DNA of 64,000 nt from Sulfurospirillum barnesii SES-3 (GTDB lineage: Bacteria; Campylobacterota; Campylobacteria; Campylobacterales; Sulfurospirillaceae). The stretch's first letter is position 1; every line of letters starts with the position of its first letter. The stretch lies in contig NC_018002.1 in NCBI RefSeq assembly GCF_000265295.1, positions 930,001 through 994,000 on the forward strand. Reading direction: 5' to 3'. Position numbers and translations under genes: made by a program. The notes beneath the pieces are model-generated. The model worked only from the letters and a program-made list of their open reading frames with translations. It did not search any database and was not told the DNA's origin. Shown one piece after another: positions 27,041 through 36,281 of the stretch.

Positions 27041-28036
27041 TTATTCAACGTCACAGTACTCTAGCGAGGGGATGTTTGGGCGCTTTAAATCGTGGTTATT
27101 GGCGATGTACAGATTTTTGAGCAAGGGCAGATTTTCAAGTGAATTGGGGAGACTTGTGAGTGCATTGTCTTCCACATCCAATTCATAGAGTTGTGTGAGT
27201 TGACCTATGCATTCAGGCAAATGGGTGAGGTGATTTGCGCTTAGATTTAAGGAGGTGAGCTTTTTGAGTGTACAAAGACTTTGTGGAAGCGTTTGAAGAA
27301 GATTATTTTCAAGGCAGAGAATGTGTAAATCTTCTAGTTTTGAAAGATTACAATCAATGGAGTGCAATTGATTTGAGGCAAGGTTGAGTTTAATAAGCAT
27401 ATCGTGTGATTCAAGGCTAGGCAGATTTTGCAATGCATTACCCTCTAAAATTAGGGTTTCTAGTTCTTTGATTTCACTCAGAGAAGAGGGTAAGGTGGTT
27501 AATTTATTAAAGGATAGGTCTAAAAAATAAAGCGATTTCATGGAGCCAAAACTATCTGGAAGTGTCTCAAAATAGTTGGTATCTAAGCTTACATGTAAAA
27601 GTTTTTTGAGATTTTTAAAAGCGATGTCTAAATGGCTTAACCGATTGACAGCTAGGGTGAGACGTGTAAGATTGGTCAAATCATAAAAGCTTGATGGCAA
27701 AGCGGTGAGCTGATTGCCGTTGAGGTTTAAAATCACTAAGGAGTGAAGGTTGCCAAAGTCCTCAGGCAAATGTTCTAATAGGTTATTTTCGCACTGAAAA
27801 TTTCGTAGATTTGTAAGCAAAGAGATACTTTTAGGAAGCACTTTAAGCCTGTTCCCTGTTATTTTTAAAACACTAAGATTTTGCAGTGCTCCAATACTCT
27901 CAGGTAAAAAAGTCAGTTTTTTACGGCTTAAATCAAGCGTGGTGATGGCTTCGAGTTGTGTTAGATTGCGAGGCAATGTGTGCTCTAGTCCAATCGATTT
28001 TATCCACTGCGCAAACTCCCTAATTCCCTCACGCAT
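27041..28036 (-). CDS. Leucine-rich-repeat protein at the end of the nifB-nifV unit
   Basis: The 331-residue product is almost all leucine-rich repeats, about 12 copies of a 23-residue unit with LPxSxxxLxxLxxLxLxxNxL, starting near residue 30 after a short helical part (MREGIREFAQWIKSIGLEH). No signal peptide or membrane segment is present, so it should be cytosolic and bind a protein. The ATG at 28036 follows AAGGAG and overlaps the preceding small gene by 8 bases. Translational coupling to nifV and the small Cys protein ties it to nitrogen fixation. I know of no defined nif role for such a protein. Confidence 0.85.
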   Translation of the reverse strand: MREGIREFAQWIKSIGLEHTLPRNLTQLEAITTLDLSRKKLTFLPESIGALQNLSVLKITGNRLKVLPKSISLLTNLRNFQCENNLLEHLPEDFGNLHSLVILNLNGNQLTALPSSFYDLTNLTRLTLAVNRLSHLDIAFKNLKKLLHVSLDTNYFETLPDSFGSMKSLYFLDLSFNKLTTLPSSLSEIKELETLILEGNALQNLPSLESHDMLIKLNLASNQLHSIDCNLSKLEDLHILCLENNLLQTLPQSLCTLKKLTSLNLSANHLTHLPECIGQLTQLYELDVEDNALTSLPNSLENLPLLKNLYIANNHDLKRPNIPSLEYCDVE

Positions 28037-28286
28037 CGCTTTCTCCTTCCTCACTTCTACTGTTCTTTTGGTCAATCAAAAAAGCAATCTCTTCGTAATC
28101 AATCTCGCCAAACTCTACCATGTTAAACAAGGCCATCAGAGCCCTTCGACAGCAGGTTTGATTGCACTGCGTCACGAGTTTTTTAGCCTTTTTATAAGGC
28201 AATGTGGTTGCTTTAAAAATATCTATGGCTTCTTGGATGCTTTTGTGCCCGCATTCACAGATGATTTTTGAAGCAAAAGGCTCCAT
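28029..28286 (-). CDS. Small cysteine-containing protein between nifV and the LRR gene
   Basis: The 85-residue product has two cysteines in CECGHKS, another in TQCNQT and a CC pair just after, five Cys in total, then an acidic tail. The pattern would suit an Fe-S or zinc site. The ATG at 28286 shares one base with the nifV stop (TGATG), so it is translated by coupling. No family is recognised. It is probably an accessory of FeMo-cofactor or homocitrate metabolism, judged only by its place. Confidence 0.7.
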   Translation of the reverse strand: MEPFASKIICECGHKSIQEAIDIFKATTLPYKKAKKLVTQCNQTCCRRALMALFNMVEFGEIDYEEIAFLIDQKNSRSEEGESDA

Positions 28287-29398
28287 CAGCACGCCTTTGA
28301 TGCTAAAAAGAGCGCTTTGAGTTCCTTTTTATTTAAGACTTTTTTACGCTCGGTGACGATTTGGCGCACTTGTGGGAGCATTTTATGGATGATGTCATTT
28401 TCAGGCTCATACCCCATAGCACGCAAGTGAAACAGAAGGGTTGCACTTCCTGAATGCTTCCCGATAGGATAGCTTCGCTTCATTCCCACACTTTGGGGGG
28501 AGAAGGCTTCATAGGCTTTTTCGTGCTTGATCATACCGTTAACATGGATGCCTGATTCGTGGGAGAAGATGTTTTTCCCCACAATGGGCATAGTGGATGA
28601 AATCGTTTGCTTAGACGCTTTTTCAACAAGCAAAACAAGATGCCTAAGCGCATCTGAGTCGATGGTGCGTTGTTCGCCAAAAAGATGTGCAAGGCTCATG
28701 AGTACTTGTTCAAAACTTGCATTTCCTGCACGCTCACCCAGACCAATAACGGTGGTATTGACACTTTTTGCACCCGCTTCCAGTCCGCTAATGGCATTCG
28801 CCGTTGCCATGCCAAAGTCGTTGTGGGTGTGCATTTCGATGTCTAAAAGATTGAGGCTTGTGAGGTAGGAAATATGCTCAAAAATCTGATGCGGACGCAT
28901 GATGCCCACCGTGTCACAGTAGCGAAAACGGTGTGCGCCAAGACTGTGCCCCAGTGCCATCACTTCTTTGATAAATCCCAAATCGGCTCTTGAGCTATCC
29001 TCCCCTCCGATGCACGCAAAAATGCCCTCTTGAGCACTTACATGTAAGACCTCTTCAAGGTTGCGCAACAATCTGTTTTTATCGCCTTTAAATTTGGCAT
29101 CAATGAGAATATCCGATACAGGAATAGACAAATCCACCGCTTTAAGACCGCACGCCAAAGAGGCTTCCAAATCACGCATCGTGGCACGGTTCCAACTCAT
29201 GATGCGAAGCGGCAAATCAAGGGCTAATATCTCTTTGATGTCAGCTTGCTCTTTTCCTCCCATCGCTGGAATTCCCACTTCCAATTCATCCGCACCTGCT
29301 AAATACAAAGCAGACGCAATGGCGATTTTTTCCTCGGTGTTAAATGCGACAAAGGGCGCTTGTTCCCCATCACGAAGCGTGGTATCGTTGATAATCAT
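28286..29398 (-). CDS. nifV: Homocitrate synthase NifV
   Basis: NifV condenses acetyl-CoA with 2-oxoglutarate to give homocitrate, the organic part of FeMo-co. The 370-residue protein starts MIINDTTLRDGEQAPFVAF, the DTTLRDGEQ motif of the isopropylmalate synthase family. It also has IEMHTHNDFGMATAN (metal-binding H-x-H) and VIGLGERAGNASFEQ. It lies 10 bases after nifB on the same strand. The nif context supports NifV over LeuA. Confidence 0.94.
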   Translation of the reverse strand: MIINDTTLRDGEQAPFVAFNTEEKIAIASALYLAGADELEVGIPAMGGKEQADIKEILALDLPLRIMSWNRATMRDLEASLACGLKAVDLSIPVSDILIDAKFKGDKNRLLRNLEEVLHVSAQEGIFACIGGEDSSRADLGFIKEVMALGHSLGAHRFRYCDTVGIMRPHQIFEHISYLTSLNLLDIEMHTHNDFGMATANAISGLEAGAKSVNTTVIGLGERAGNASFEQVLMSLAHLFGEQRTIDSDALRHLVLLVEKASKQTISSTMPIVGKNIFSHESGIHVNGMIKHEKAYEAFSPQSVGMKRSYPIGKHSGSATLLFHLRAMGYEPENDIIHKMLPQVRQIVTERKKVLNKKELKALFLASKAC

Positions 29399-29408
29399 CG
29401 CCTACTCC

Positions 29409-30836
29409 TTATGCGGCAAAAAAGTGTTTCTTTACACCTTTCAAAACAGAAATCTCAATCGGTTCGTCCGCATAACTTTCGTCGCACGCCACATGGATAC
29501 TTTGCAATTCTTTTTGCGGGCATTCGCCGATTTTTTGCGTCAATAACAAATCACAATCCATCAACGCCGTTTTAATTTCATCAATCGGATACGTACCATC
29601 ACAGCCCTCTTTGCCCATGCAGTAGGACTTCTCAACTTTGCGGTGCATGATAAATTTGATGCCCTTATCGCCCGCTTCATAGATGAGAAACTCTTTCGCA
29701 CTGCCAAAGTGGTCGTTGATGAGACCGTTTCCTCGTGTGGTGACCGCTACGAGTTTGGTTTTCCCCGTGGAGCTTAGGGCGTTTTTATCCAGAGCTTCTT
29801 CTTGAAGAACCTTACCGTTAGCAGCCCTAAGCGCACGTCTCCATGTTTCGATATTTTCATGCGTTTTCATGCGCCCATTGAGATTATAGTGATGGGAGAG
29901 TTCTTCAAAACTTTTGTCTGCAAAACTCTCTTTAAAAAACTCATCACTCCTGTCTTCTCCCAAAAGCCCCACCGCATCGGCACGGCATTGGCGACAGTGG
30001 CGCATCATCTTGACATTGACGTCGCACGCTTCTTGGGCACGCATCAGTTGCTTGTGGTTTGCACTAGGTACGCCATCCAGTCCAAATTTTGTACCAAATT
30101 CAGGCTTAGAGATGAGGGGCATGACGTTGAAGATAAACACACCCAATTCTTTGACTTTTTTAGCCACAAGCGGTAAATGCGCATCGTTAATACCTGGAAT
30201 TAACACGGCGTTCACTTTCACTAAAATACCTCGTTCCACAAGCATCTTGATGCCTAAGAGTTGTTTTTCCAGTAAAAGTTTTGCACCTTCTAAGCCTCGG
30301 TGTTTTTTGTGCTCGTAAAAAACCCACGGGTAGATTTTTGAGCCGATTTCTCCGCTTTCATCAACGGTGTTGAGGGTGACAGTCACGTGCTCGATGGTGT
30401 ATTTGGCAATTTCATCGATATGCTTATGAATCATCAAGCCATTCGTCGAAAGACACAATTTGATGTCGGGCGCATACTTTTTTAAAAGTGCAAACGTCTC
30501 AAAGGTCTGCTTAGGATTGGCAAGCCCATCCCCTGGTCCTGCAATGCCTACGACGCTTAGTTGCTGAATAAGACCTCCTACATGTAAGACTTTTTTCACG
30601 GCTTCTTCGGGCTTGAGTTTATAGCTTGTTACCCCTGGACGGCTCTCGTTGGAACAGTCGTATTTGCGGTTGCAGTAGTTACACTGAATGTTACACGCAG
30701 GAGCAACCGCTACGTGGATACGCGCATAGTGTTGGTGAGCGTCTTGAGAGTAACACGGATGATTGTTAATCTTTTGCAAGATGCTCGCATGCAGTTCACT
30801 TTGGGTGTTGGTGGAGGTTGTGCAAGAACAACTCAT
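29409..30836 (-). CDS. nifB: FeMo-cofactor biosynthesis radical SAM protein NifB
   Basis: NifB builds the 8Fe core (NifB-co) of FeMo-co with SAM. The 475-residue protein has the radical SAM cysteines in CNIQCNYCNRKYDC (C-x3-C-x2-C, near residues 52-62), the NESRPGVTSYKL sequence characteristic of NifB, and CRQCRADAVGLLGEDR. A C-terminal NifX-like domain (about 360-475, TRGNGLINDHFGSAKEF) makes it the long, fused form. It leads a leftward unit nifB-nifV-small protein-LRR. A sigma-54 site lies 35 bases upstream. Confidence 0.97.
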   Translation of the reverse strand: MSCSCTTSTNTQSELHASILQKINNHPCYSQDAHQHYARIHVAVAPACNIQCNYCNRKYDCSNESRPGVTSYKLKPEEAVKKVLHVGGLIQQLSVVGIAGPGDGLANPKQTFETFALLKKYAPDIKLCLSTNGLMIHKHIDEIAKYTIEHVTVTLNTVDESGEIGSKIYPWVFYEHKKHRGLEGAKLLLEKQLLGIKMLVERGILVKVNAVLIPGINDAHLPLVAKKVKELGVFIFNVMPLISKPEFGTKFGLDGVPSANHKQLMRAQEACDVNVKMMRHCRQCRADAVGLLGEDRSDEFFKESFADKSFEELSHHYNLNGRMKTHENIETWRRALRAANGKVLQEEALDKNALSSTGKTKLVAVTTRGNGLINDHFGSAKEFLIYEAGDKGIKFIMHRKVEKSYCMGKEGCDGTYPIDEIKTALMDCDLLLTQKIGECPQKELQSIHVACDESYADEPIEISVLKGVKKHFFAA

Positions 30837-30870
30837 GTGCGATCCTTTTATTTTTCTTGTTGAAAAAAGT

Positions 30871-30884
30871 GCATGAAGTGTTCC
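30871..30884 (-). promoter_or_regulatory. Sigma-54 promoter of nifB
   Basis: The minus strand reads GGAACACTTCATGC, the -24 GG and -12 GC being exactly 10 bases apart. Transcription would start near 30859, about 23 bases before the nifB ATG. The same motif stands before fdx, nifE and the nifX operon. Confidence 0.8.
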
Positions 30885-30963
30885 TTAGAAAAATAAGGAA
30901 ATAGTTGCAATATTATGAGCTTTATGTATAATATGGAATTACAAATGTGGAGTGATTATCAAA

Positions 30964-31632
30964 ATGCAAAAAAAAATTAAAGTGCTTCTGATTGAAGACG
31001 ATACCGATGCCGCTAAAGAGGTAGTGGATTTTTTAGAAAATGTAGGTTTTGAACTCACGGTTGCCGAAACTGCTGTGGAGGGATTAACCAAGCTTGCCAC
31101 GCAAGCGTATGAACTGTTGTTACTTGATTTATCTTTGCCTGATTTTAGTGGTTTTGAGGTAATTAAGCAAATTAATAACCAAAACAGTATTCCTATTATT
31201 GTTTTAAGTTGTCATACAAACCTTGACGCAAAAATTAAAGCGTTTCGTTTTGGTGTGGATGATTATCTGTGCAAGCCTTTTATGCTTGAAGAGCTTGAAG
31301 TTCGCATGTGGGCAATTTTAAAACGCTGTTCAATGATTAAATTTGAAGCATCACAAGCACTCTTAAGCATGGATTATAAAAATCAAACCATTTCACTCAA
31401 TAACACGCCACTTCCTTTGACGGCTATTGAGTATAAAATACTCGCTTTCCTCATAGAAAATAAAAATAGGGTTGTTTATCGAGATGTTTTAGCCATTCAC
31501 CTCTCTTCTTTAAGTTCCAGACAATCATTAAATTACCATATTCAAAACATTCGTAAAAAGTTGGGAGATAGCTCTAAAAAGCCTAAATTTATTATGACGG
31601 AGTATGGAACAGGGTATCGGTTGGTTATGTAA
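30964..31632 (+). CDS. OmpR-family response regulator
   Basis: The 222-residue protein has a receiver domain with the acidic pair in LLIEDDTD, the phosphoacceptor Asp in ELLLLDLSLPD and the conserved Lys in DDYLCKPF. A winged-helix DNA-binding domain follows (PLTAIEYKILAFLIENKNR, then QSLNYHIQNIRKKLG). I prefer the ATG at 30964 to the GTG at 30952. It is divergent from nifB. No cognate kinase is adjacent; the nearest is at 33493. Confidence 0.9.
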   Translation: MQKKIKVLLIEDDTDAAKEVVDFLENVGFELTVAETAVEGLTKLATQAYELLLLDLSLPDFSGFEVIKQINNQNSIPIIVLSCHTNLDAKIKAFRFGVDDYLCKPFMLEELEVRMWAILKRCSMIKFEASQALLSMDYKNQTISLNNTPLPLTAIEYKILAFLIENKNRVVYRDVLAIHLSSLSSRQSLNYHIQNIRKKLGDSSKKPKFIMTEYGTGYRLVM

Positions 31633-31729
31633 AAACAATGTAATTTCTTATAATCCTCATAAAAAACAGATAATAGATGATAATTATTCAGTACAATCTG
31701 CAAAACATTAAGCAAAAATGAGGAAAATT

Positions 31730-33499
31730 ATGACAGAGTGTGCGATCAAAAGCTTAAAAGAGTCTTGTAAGAATTTAAAAATTTTATATGTTGAAGATGA
31801 TAAAGTAGCACAACAATACACACACTCGCTGCTACGTGATTTTTTTGAACACATGGATGTTGTCAGTACAGGTGAATGTGCGTATGACCTTTTTGTTGAT
31901 GCAAAAATCACTATTCCTTCCTTAGACGCTCCTACACATGAATTTTCATACGATTTGGTTATTGTTGATTTAAAGCTTCCTAAAATGAGTGGACTCTCTT
32001 TAATCGCAAAGATGCGCAAAATTTGCAAAGAGACAGCGATTATTGTCACATCAGCTTTTAGTGAAGAAGAGTACTTTTTAGAGTCTATTCGCTTAGGCGT
32101 CAATGGCTATGTCTTAAAACCACTTGATTTTGATAAATTCTTAGAGACACTCCATAGAAGTGTTGAAGCTATTATGCTTAAAAAAGCACATGAGACCTAT
32201 GTTTATCAGCTTAAACAAACTTTAGAACTCCATGAAAATGCGCTTCAAGAACAAAGTTATAACGATATGTTGACTAAACTTCCCAATAAAAAAAGTTTGG
32301 AGGAGCATTTAACACGTCTTTTACCACTGGATATTCCCTCCTTATTGCTGATTCAGATGGATCATTTTCATCATTACATGAAACTGTACGGCACGCAAGT
32401 GTGTTATAGCATTGTGCAAACGTTTGCCAAAGCACTGTATGCCCATGCTCACAAACAAGGCTATCTTGCCTTTCAAATCTCCCCACATGAATTTGCCTTA
32501 TTAGATGTGAAGCCTTATATTGACAGTGAAAAGGTTTATGAGGATATTACGCAACTGCTTCGTGTTTTAGATGATTATGAAATGATGGTAGAAACGGTAG
32601 CCAAAAAAGTTTTAGTGCGTATTACCATTGGGGTAACCTTTGATCAGGAGAATATTTTTCAAAAGGCATACACAGCACTTGATTTTGCGAAAGAAATGGG
32701 AAAAAAATTTGTTGTTTATACCAATAACTTAGATGAAACATCTTCGCTTAACAATGATTTTTATTGGCAAGAAGTGATTGCGGATACACTGGATAATGAT
32801 GATTTGGTACCATTTTTTCAACCCATTGTGAACGCAAAGGGTGAGGTCATCAAGTATGAAGCTCTGATGCGTCTTAAAGCGAAAGATGAACAAGGAGAGG
32901 ATGTGTATGTCTCTCCAGCATCCTTTTTGGACCTTTCAAAACGAACCAAACAGTACGATGCGTTAAGTTATAAAATGATTGAAAAAGTGGTGGAAAAGAT
33001 GTTTGCGTATCCAAATGTTATTTTTTCAATTAACCTGAGCGAACGGGATATTTTAAATAAAAATATACGTTACTTTTTACGTCAAAAATTGTCTGAATTT
33101 AAAGCAAAGCATGGTTGTATTACATTGATGTTTGAGATTCTTGAGAGCGAAAGTGGTATGAATGTGGAGATGATTCGCCATTTTTTAAATGAGATTCGCT
33201 ATGAATACGCCCCCATTGCCATTGATGATTTTGGTACAGGGTATTCAAATTTTGCACAGTTGTTACACCTCTCACCCACGCATCTTAAGATTGATGGCAG
33301 TTTAATTCGTTATATGGACAGTGATGAAAAAGTATGCCAATTGGTACAAGGCATTGTCTCTTTTGCCCACTCTTTACATGTAGAAACCATTGCTGAATAT
33401 GTTCATAATGAAAATATTTTTAAACAACTTTCTGCCATGGGTGTCGATGGCTTTCAAGGCTATTTTGTGGGTGAACCTTCTATGGAGTTGGTATGTTAG
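31730..33499 (+). CDS. Response regulator with degenerate GGDEF and EAL (c-di-GMP phosphodiesterase) domains
   Basis: The 589-residue protein has an N-terminal receiver (ILYVEDDK, phosphoacceptor in LVIVDLKLPKMSG, Lys in GYVLKPLDF). The GGDEF part (about 190-330) has ISPHEFA where GGDEF should be, so it should not make c-di-GMP. The EAL domain has KYEALMRL, FSINLSE, IAIDDFGTGYSNF and a final FQGYFVGEP, the residues for phosphodiesterase activity. The ATG at 31730 follows GAGGAAAAT. It overlaps the kinase gene at 33493 by 7 bases, suggesting a two-component pair. Confidence 0.88.
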   Translation: MTECAIKSLKESCKNLKILYVEDDKVAQQYTHSLLRDFFEHMDVVSTGECAYDLFVDAKITIPSLDAPTHEFSYDLVIVDLKLPKMSGLSLIAKMRKICKETAIIVTSAFSEEEYFLESIRLGVNGYVLKPLDFDKFLETLHRSVEAIMLKKAHETYVYQLKQTLELHENALQEQSYNDMLTKLPNKKSLEEHLTRLLPLDIPSLLLIQMDHFHHYMKLYGTQVCYSIVQTFAKALYAHAHKQGYLAFQISPHEFALLDVKPYIDSEKVYEDITQLLRVLDDYEMMVETVAKKVLVRITIGVTFDQENIFQKAYTALDFAKEMGKKFVVYTNNLDETSSLNNDFYWQEVIADTLDNDDLVPFFQPIVNAKGEVIKYEALMRLKAKDEQGEDVYVSPASFLDLSKRTKQYDALSYKMIEKVVEKMFAYPNVIFSINLSERDILNKNIRYFLRQKLSEFKAKHGCITLMFEILESESGMNVEMIRHFLNEIRYEYAPIAIDDFGTGYSNFAQLLHLSPTHLKIDGSLIRYMDSDEKVCQLVQGIVSFAHSLHVETIAEYVHNENIFKQLSAMGVDGFQGYFVGEPSMELVC

Positions 33500-34692
33500 G
33501 AAGTTATGAATGGGTCATGTATGTACTCTTAGGAATACTTCTGTGTAGCAGTGTTGGCTTCTTTATCAAGTGGCAAAAAAGCAAGCAAAAATTGAGTCGA
33601 TTTATTGATTTGACTATTGAGGGCATTATCCTTTCTCAAAATAATAAAGTAGTTGATGTGAATATTCAGGCCTTAAAAACATTTGGGGTGGATTCAAAAG
33701 AGGTGTTGATTGGTAAGCCACTTTTAGAATTAGTAGCACCTTGTTCTCACCCTTTAGCAGCACACCAACTCTTGCAAAGCAGTGTTGAACCTTATGAATG
33801 TATGTTGCTAAAAGGCGATGGTAGCACTTTCCCTGCATTGATTCGAGGGACAAATATCACGCTAAAAGATAAGATGCGTGTCTCAGCTGTGGTTGATTTA
33901 AGTGAACTTAAAAAGGCGCAATACACGCTTGAAATGCTCAATCAAACTCTGGAAATGCAAGTACAACAGGAGATTGAAAAAAACCGCCAACAAGAGATGA
34001 TGCTTTTTCAACAATCACGCCATGCACAAATGGGTGAGATGATTAGTATGATTGCCCATCAGTGGCGACAACCTTTGAATGTGCTCTGCTTAATGTCTCA
34101 AAATATTGTCTTTAAATACAAAATGAATAGTTTAGACGACGCGATGGTCACCGCTTTTAAAGAAGATTCGATGCGTTTGATTTCTCAGATGTCAAAAACC
34201 ATTGATGATTTTCGTGACTTTTTTAAACCCGATAAAACAAAAAAACTTTTTGATGTCAAAAAGCAGCTTTTACATGTAACAAAAATGCTCAAACCTATTT
34301 ACGATACCCAACACATTGAGTTGATTTTAAAAGTCGATAATGACTTGAAATTAGAGAGTTTTCCCAATGAATTTAACCACTGCATTATTAATCTTTTAAA
34401 CAATGCGAAAGATGTTCTTATGCATATTCCTTATGAGAATGAAAAATATATTTTGATTGAAGCATTTAAAAATGAGGCAAATAAGATTGTTATTGTCATT
34501 GAGGACAATGGCGGGGGAATTGAGGAGAGCATTTTACCACGTCTTTTTGAGCCTTATTTTTCAACCAAAGAAGAAGACATTGGTACAGGTTTAGGACTTT
34601 ACATGACAAAGATGATTATTGAAGAGCATATGCAAGGACGTATTTGCGCAAGCAACGTGCAAGGTGGCGCACGCTTTGAGATTATACTTTAG
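33493..34692 (+). CDS. PAS-domain sensor histidine kinase
   Basis: The 399-residue product has one N-terminal membrane segment (VMYVLLGILLCSSVGFFI), a PAS domain (about 35-140) and a coiled coil. The phosphoacceptor region is MISMIAHQWRQPLNVLCLM, the H-x-x-W-R-Q-P type common in Campylobacterota. The ATP-binding domain shows NLLNNAKDVL, IEDNGGGI and GTGLGLYMTKMII. It is probably the partner of the EAL regulator it overlaps. Confidence 0.9.
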   Translation: MLGSYEWVMYVLLGILLCSSVGFFIKWQKSKQKLSRFIDLTIEGIILSQNNKVVDVNIQALKTFGVDSKEVLIGKPLLELVAPCSHPLAAHQLLQSSVEPYECMLLKGDGSTFPALIRGTNITLKDKMRVSAVVDLSELKKAQYTLEMLNQTLEMQVQQEIEKNRQQEMMLFQQSRHAQMGEMISMIAHQWRQPLNVLCLMSQNIVFKYKMNSLDDAMVTAFKEDSMRLISQMSKTIDDFRDFFKPDKTKKLFDVKKQLLHVTKMLKPIYDTQHIELILKVDNDLKLESFPNEFNHCIINLLNNAKDVLMHIPYENEKYILIEAFKNEANKIVIVIEDNGGGIEESILPRLFEPYFSTKEEDIGTGLGLYMTKMIIEEHMQGRICASNVQGGARFEIIL

Positions 34693-34695
34693 GAC

Positions 34696-35922
34696 TTAAA
34701 GATCCATTTCTATCATTTTCCCATTGAGGATATGCGCAAACTCTACGCCAAAATCAAAACATGTTTGTAACTCTTCTTGGCTTGGAATGAGTTTTATTTT
34801 TAAAAGCTCTAGGGGTGGAACACGAAGTTTAAGGGATTTGAGCCGTGCGATGATGGTATCGACCGCTTCACCACTCCAACCATACGAGCCAAATGCGGAG
34901 GCAGTTTTGCCACTTTTTTCTAAAAACATCAAGCACGCAAGCAAATCCCACACGGGTTTAGGAGCGTCCGCATTGATGGTGGGCGTGCCGATTAAAAAGC
35001 CATCGCTCTCTTCCAAAATCTTGATCATATTGGGCTCTTCAATGGAGGCAAGGTCGTACATGTTGGTCGTAATACCCTCCACACTCTCGCTTCCTTCCAT
35101 AATGCTTTGTGCCATTTCTTGCGTGTTTTTATAGCTGGTAAGGTAAAAAATAGAGAGAATTTTGTTGCCATTTTTAGGTTTATTTTTCACACTCCACTGG
35201 CGGTACAAATCAACATAGTGCTGTGGGTTTTGCCTCAAAATGGGACCATGAAGCGGTGCAATCAACGCAATCTCAAAACGTCCATAGAGTGCTAGTGCGC
35301 TAAGCACATAGCTTTTAAAAGGGCGCATGATGTGGTCATAATAGTAAGCAAATGCGTAGGAAAAATCCCCCACCATGTCGTCAAAAAGGCGTTTGTCGTA
35401 GTAGTGCGAACCAAAGACATCGCCGCTAAAAAGCAGTTTGTCCTCATGCACATAACTACTCATGGTCTCAGGCCAATGCAAATACGGCGTGGTCAAAAAA
35501 GTGATGGTTTTCTCACCCAAAATGAGTTGTTTGTTTGTCCAAATGGTTTCAAAGTTTATCTCTTCTGCATTGCTCAGTGCTTTAAGCATTAAGGTGGCTT
35601 GAGGCGAGATAAGCACTTTGGCGTGTGGCGCTCTTTGGATGAGTTCAGGGAGTGCTCCTGAATGGTCAGGCTCGATGTGGTGGATAATGACGTATTTGAT
35701 TTCCTCGTAGGAACACAAGGCTTCTACATGTAAAAAGAAATCGTTTTGAAACTCTTTTTTGACCGTATCAACAATGATAACACCCTCAGACGTTTTAATC
35801 AGATACGCATTGTATGTTGAGCCGTTTGCCGTTTTCATGACAATGTCAAACGTACGAATATCGGGGTCAAAGACACCTATAAAGTAGATGTCCTTAGCGA
35901 CAGTTATAGGAAGATGGTGCAT
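34696..35922 (-). CDS. Flavodiiron protein (A-type flavoprotein)
   Basis: Flavodiiron proteins reduce O2 to water or NO to N2O. The 408-residue protein has the metallo-beta-lactamase diiron site HHIEPDHSGALPEL (H-x-E-x-D) and HWPETMSSYVHEDKLLFSGD. A flavodoxin domain begins near residue 255 (ILSIFYLTSYKNTQEMAQSI) with GTPTINADAPKPVWDLL and SYGWSGEAVD later. It lies in the fdx-nifX-like unit, so protecting nitrogenase from oxygen is a reasonable role; that is inference. It overlaps the NifX-like gene upstream by 29 bases. Confidence 0.93.
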   Translation of the reverse strand: MHHLPITVAKDIYFIGVFDPDIRTFDIVMKTANGSTYNAYLIKTSEGVIIVDTVKKEFQNDFFLHVEALCSYEEIKYVIIHHIEPDHSGALPELIQRAPHAKVLISPQATLMLKALSNAEEINFETIWTNKQLILGEKTITFLTTPYLHWPETMSSYVHEDKLLFSGDVFGSHYYDKRLFDDMVGDFSYAFAYYYDHIMRPFKSYVLSALALYGRFEIALIAPLHGPILRQNPQHYVDLYRQWSVKNKPKNGNKILSIFYLTSYKNTQEMAQSIMEGSESVEGITTNMYDLASIEEPNMIKILEESDGFLIGTPTINADAPKPVWDLLACLMFLEKSGKTASAFGSYGWSGEAVDTIIARLKSLKLRVPPLELLKIKLIPSQEELQTCFDFGVEFAHILNGKMIEMDL

Positions 35923-36277
35923 GGAGAAACCTTTGCATCCAAAGAGGCGGATTGGTATTTTTTAAGGTTAAAAGCTTTTCAAGTAAAGAGGCTATTGGCT
36001 CGTTTTCACTGGAGGCTTGAAGCACAAAAATACCAGAACCTTTCACCATTAAAGAGGCACGAGGACCGATGTGAGAAGCACATAAAATGTTCGTGTCTTG
36101 TAAAGACTCTATTTTGTAGGTCAGTTTATCGACCTCTTCGATGATCTCTTGGGAGGAGTCTAGTGCTTTAACAAAGACAAACGCATCGTCTTGGAGTTCG
36201 TACATGTAAAAACATTTGCACCAACCAAAGTGATCGTTAATGTGAACCCCATCGGTGGATGCAAAGGTGATTTTCAT
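35894..36277 (-). CDS. NifX/NafY-type FeMo-cofactor-binding domain protein
   Basis: The 127-residue product starts MKITFASTDGVHINDHFGWC, the NifX-family pattern with the DHFG turn, and continues with an IGPRASLMVKGSGIFVL core. Proteins of this family carry NifB-co or FeMo-co. I place the start at 36277, just after the ferredoxin stop (36282); a longer frame upstream only overlaps the ferredoxin. Related domains are in NifB and at 50366. Confidence 0.85.
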   Translation of the reverse strand: MKITFASTDGVHINDHFGWCKCFYMYELQDDAFVFVKALDSSQEIIEEVDKLTYKIESLQDTNILCASHIGPRASLMVKGSGIFVLQASSENEPIASLLEKLLTLKNTNPPLWMQRFLHAPSSYNCR

Positions 36278-36281
36278 GGAC

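Noticed and set aside
31730-33499. Active diguanylate cyclase in the response regulator
   Set aside because: The GGDEF signature is replaced by SPHEF; only the EAL domain keeps its residues.
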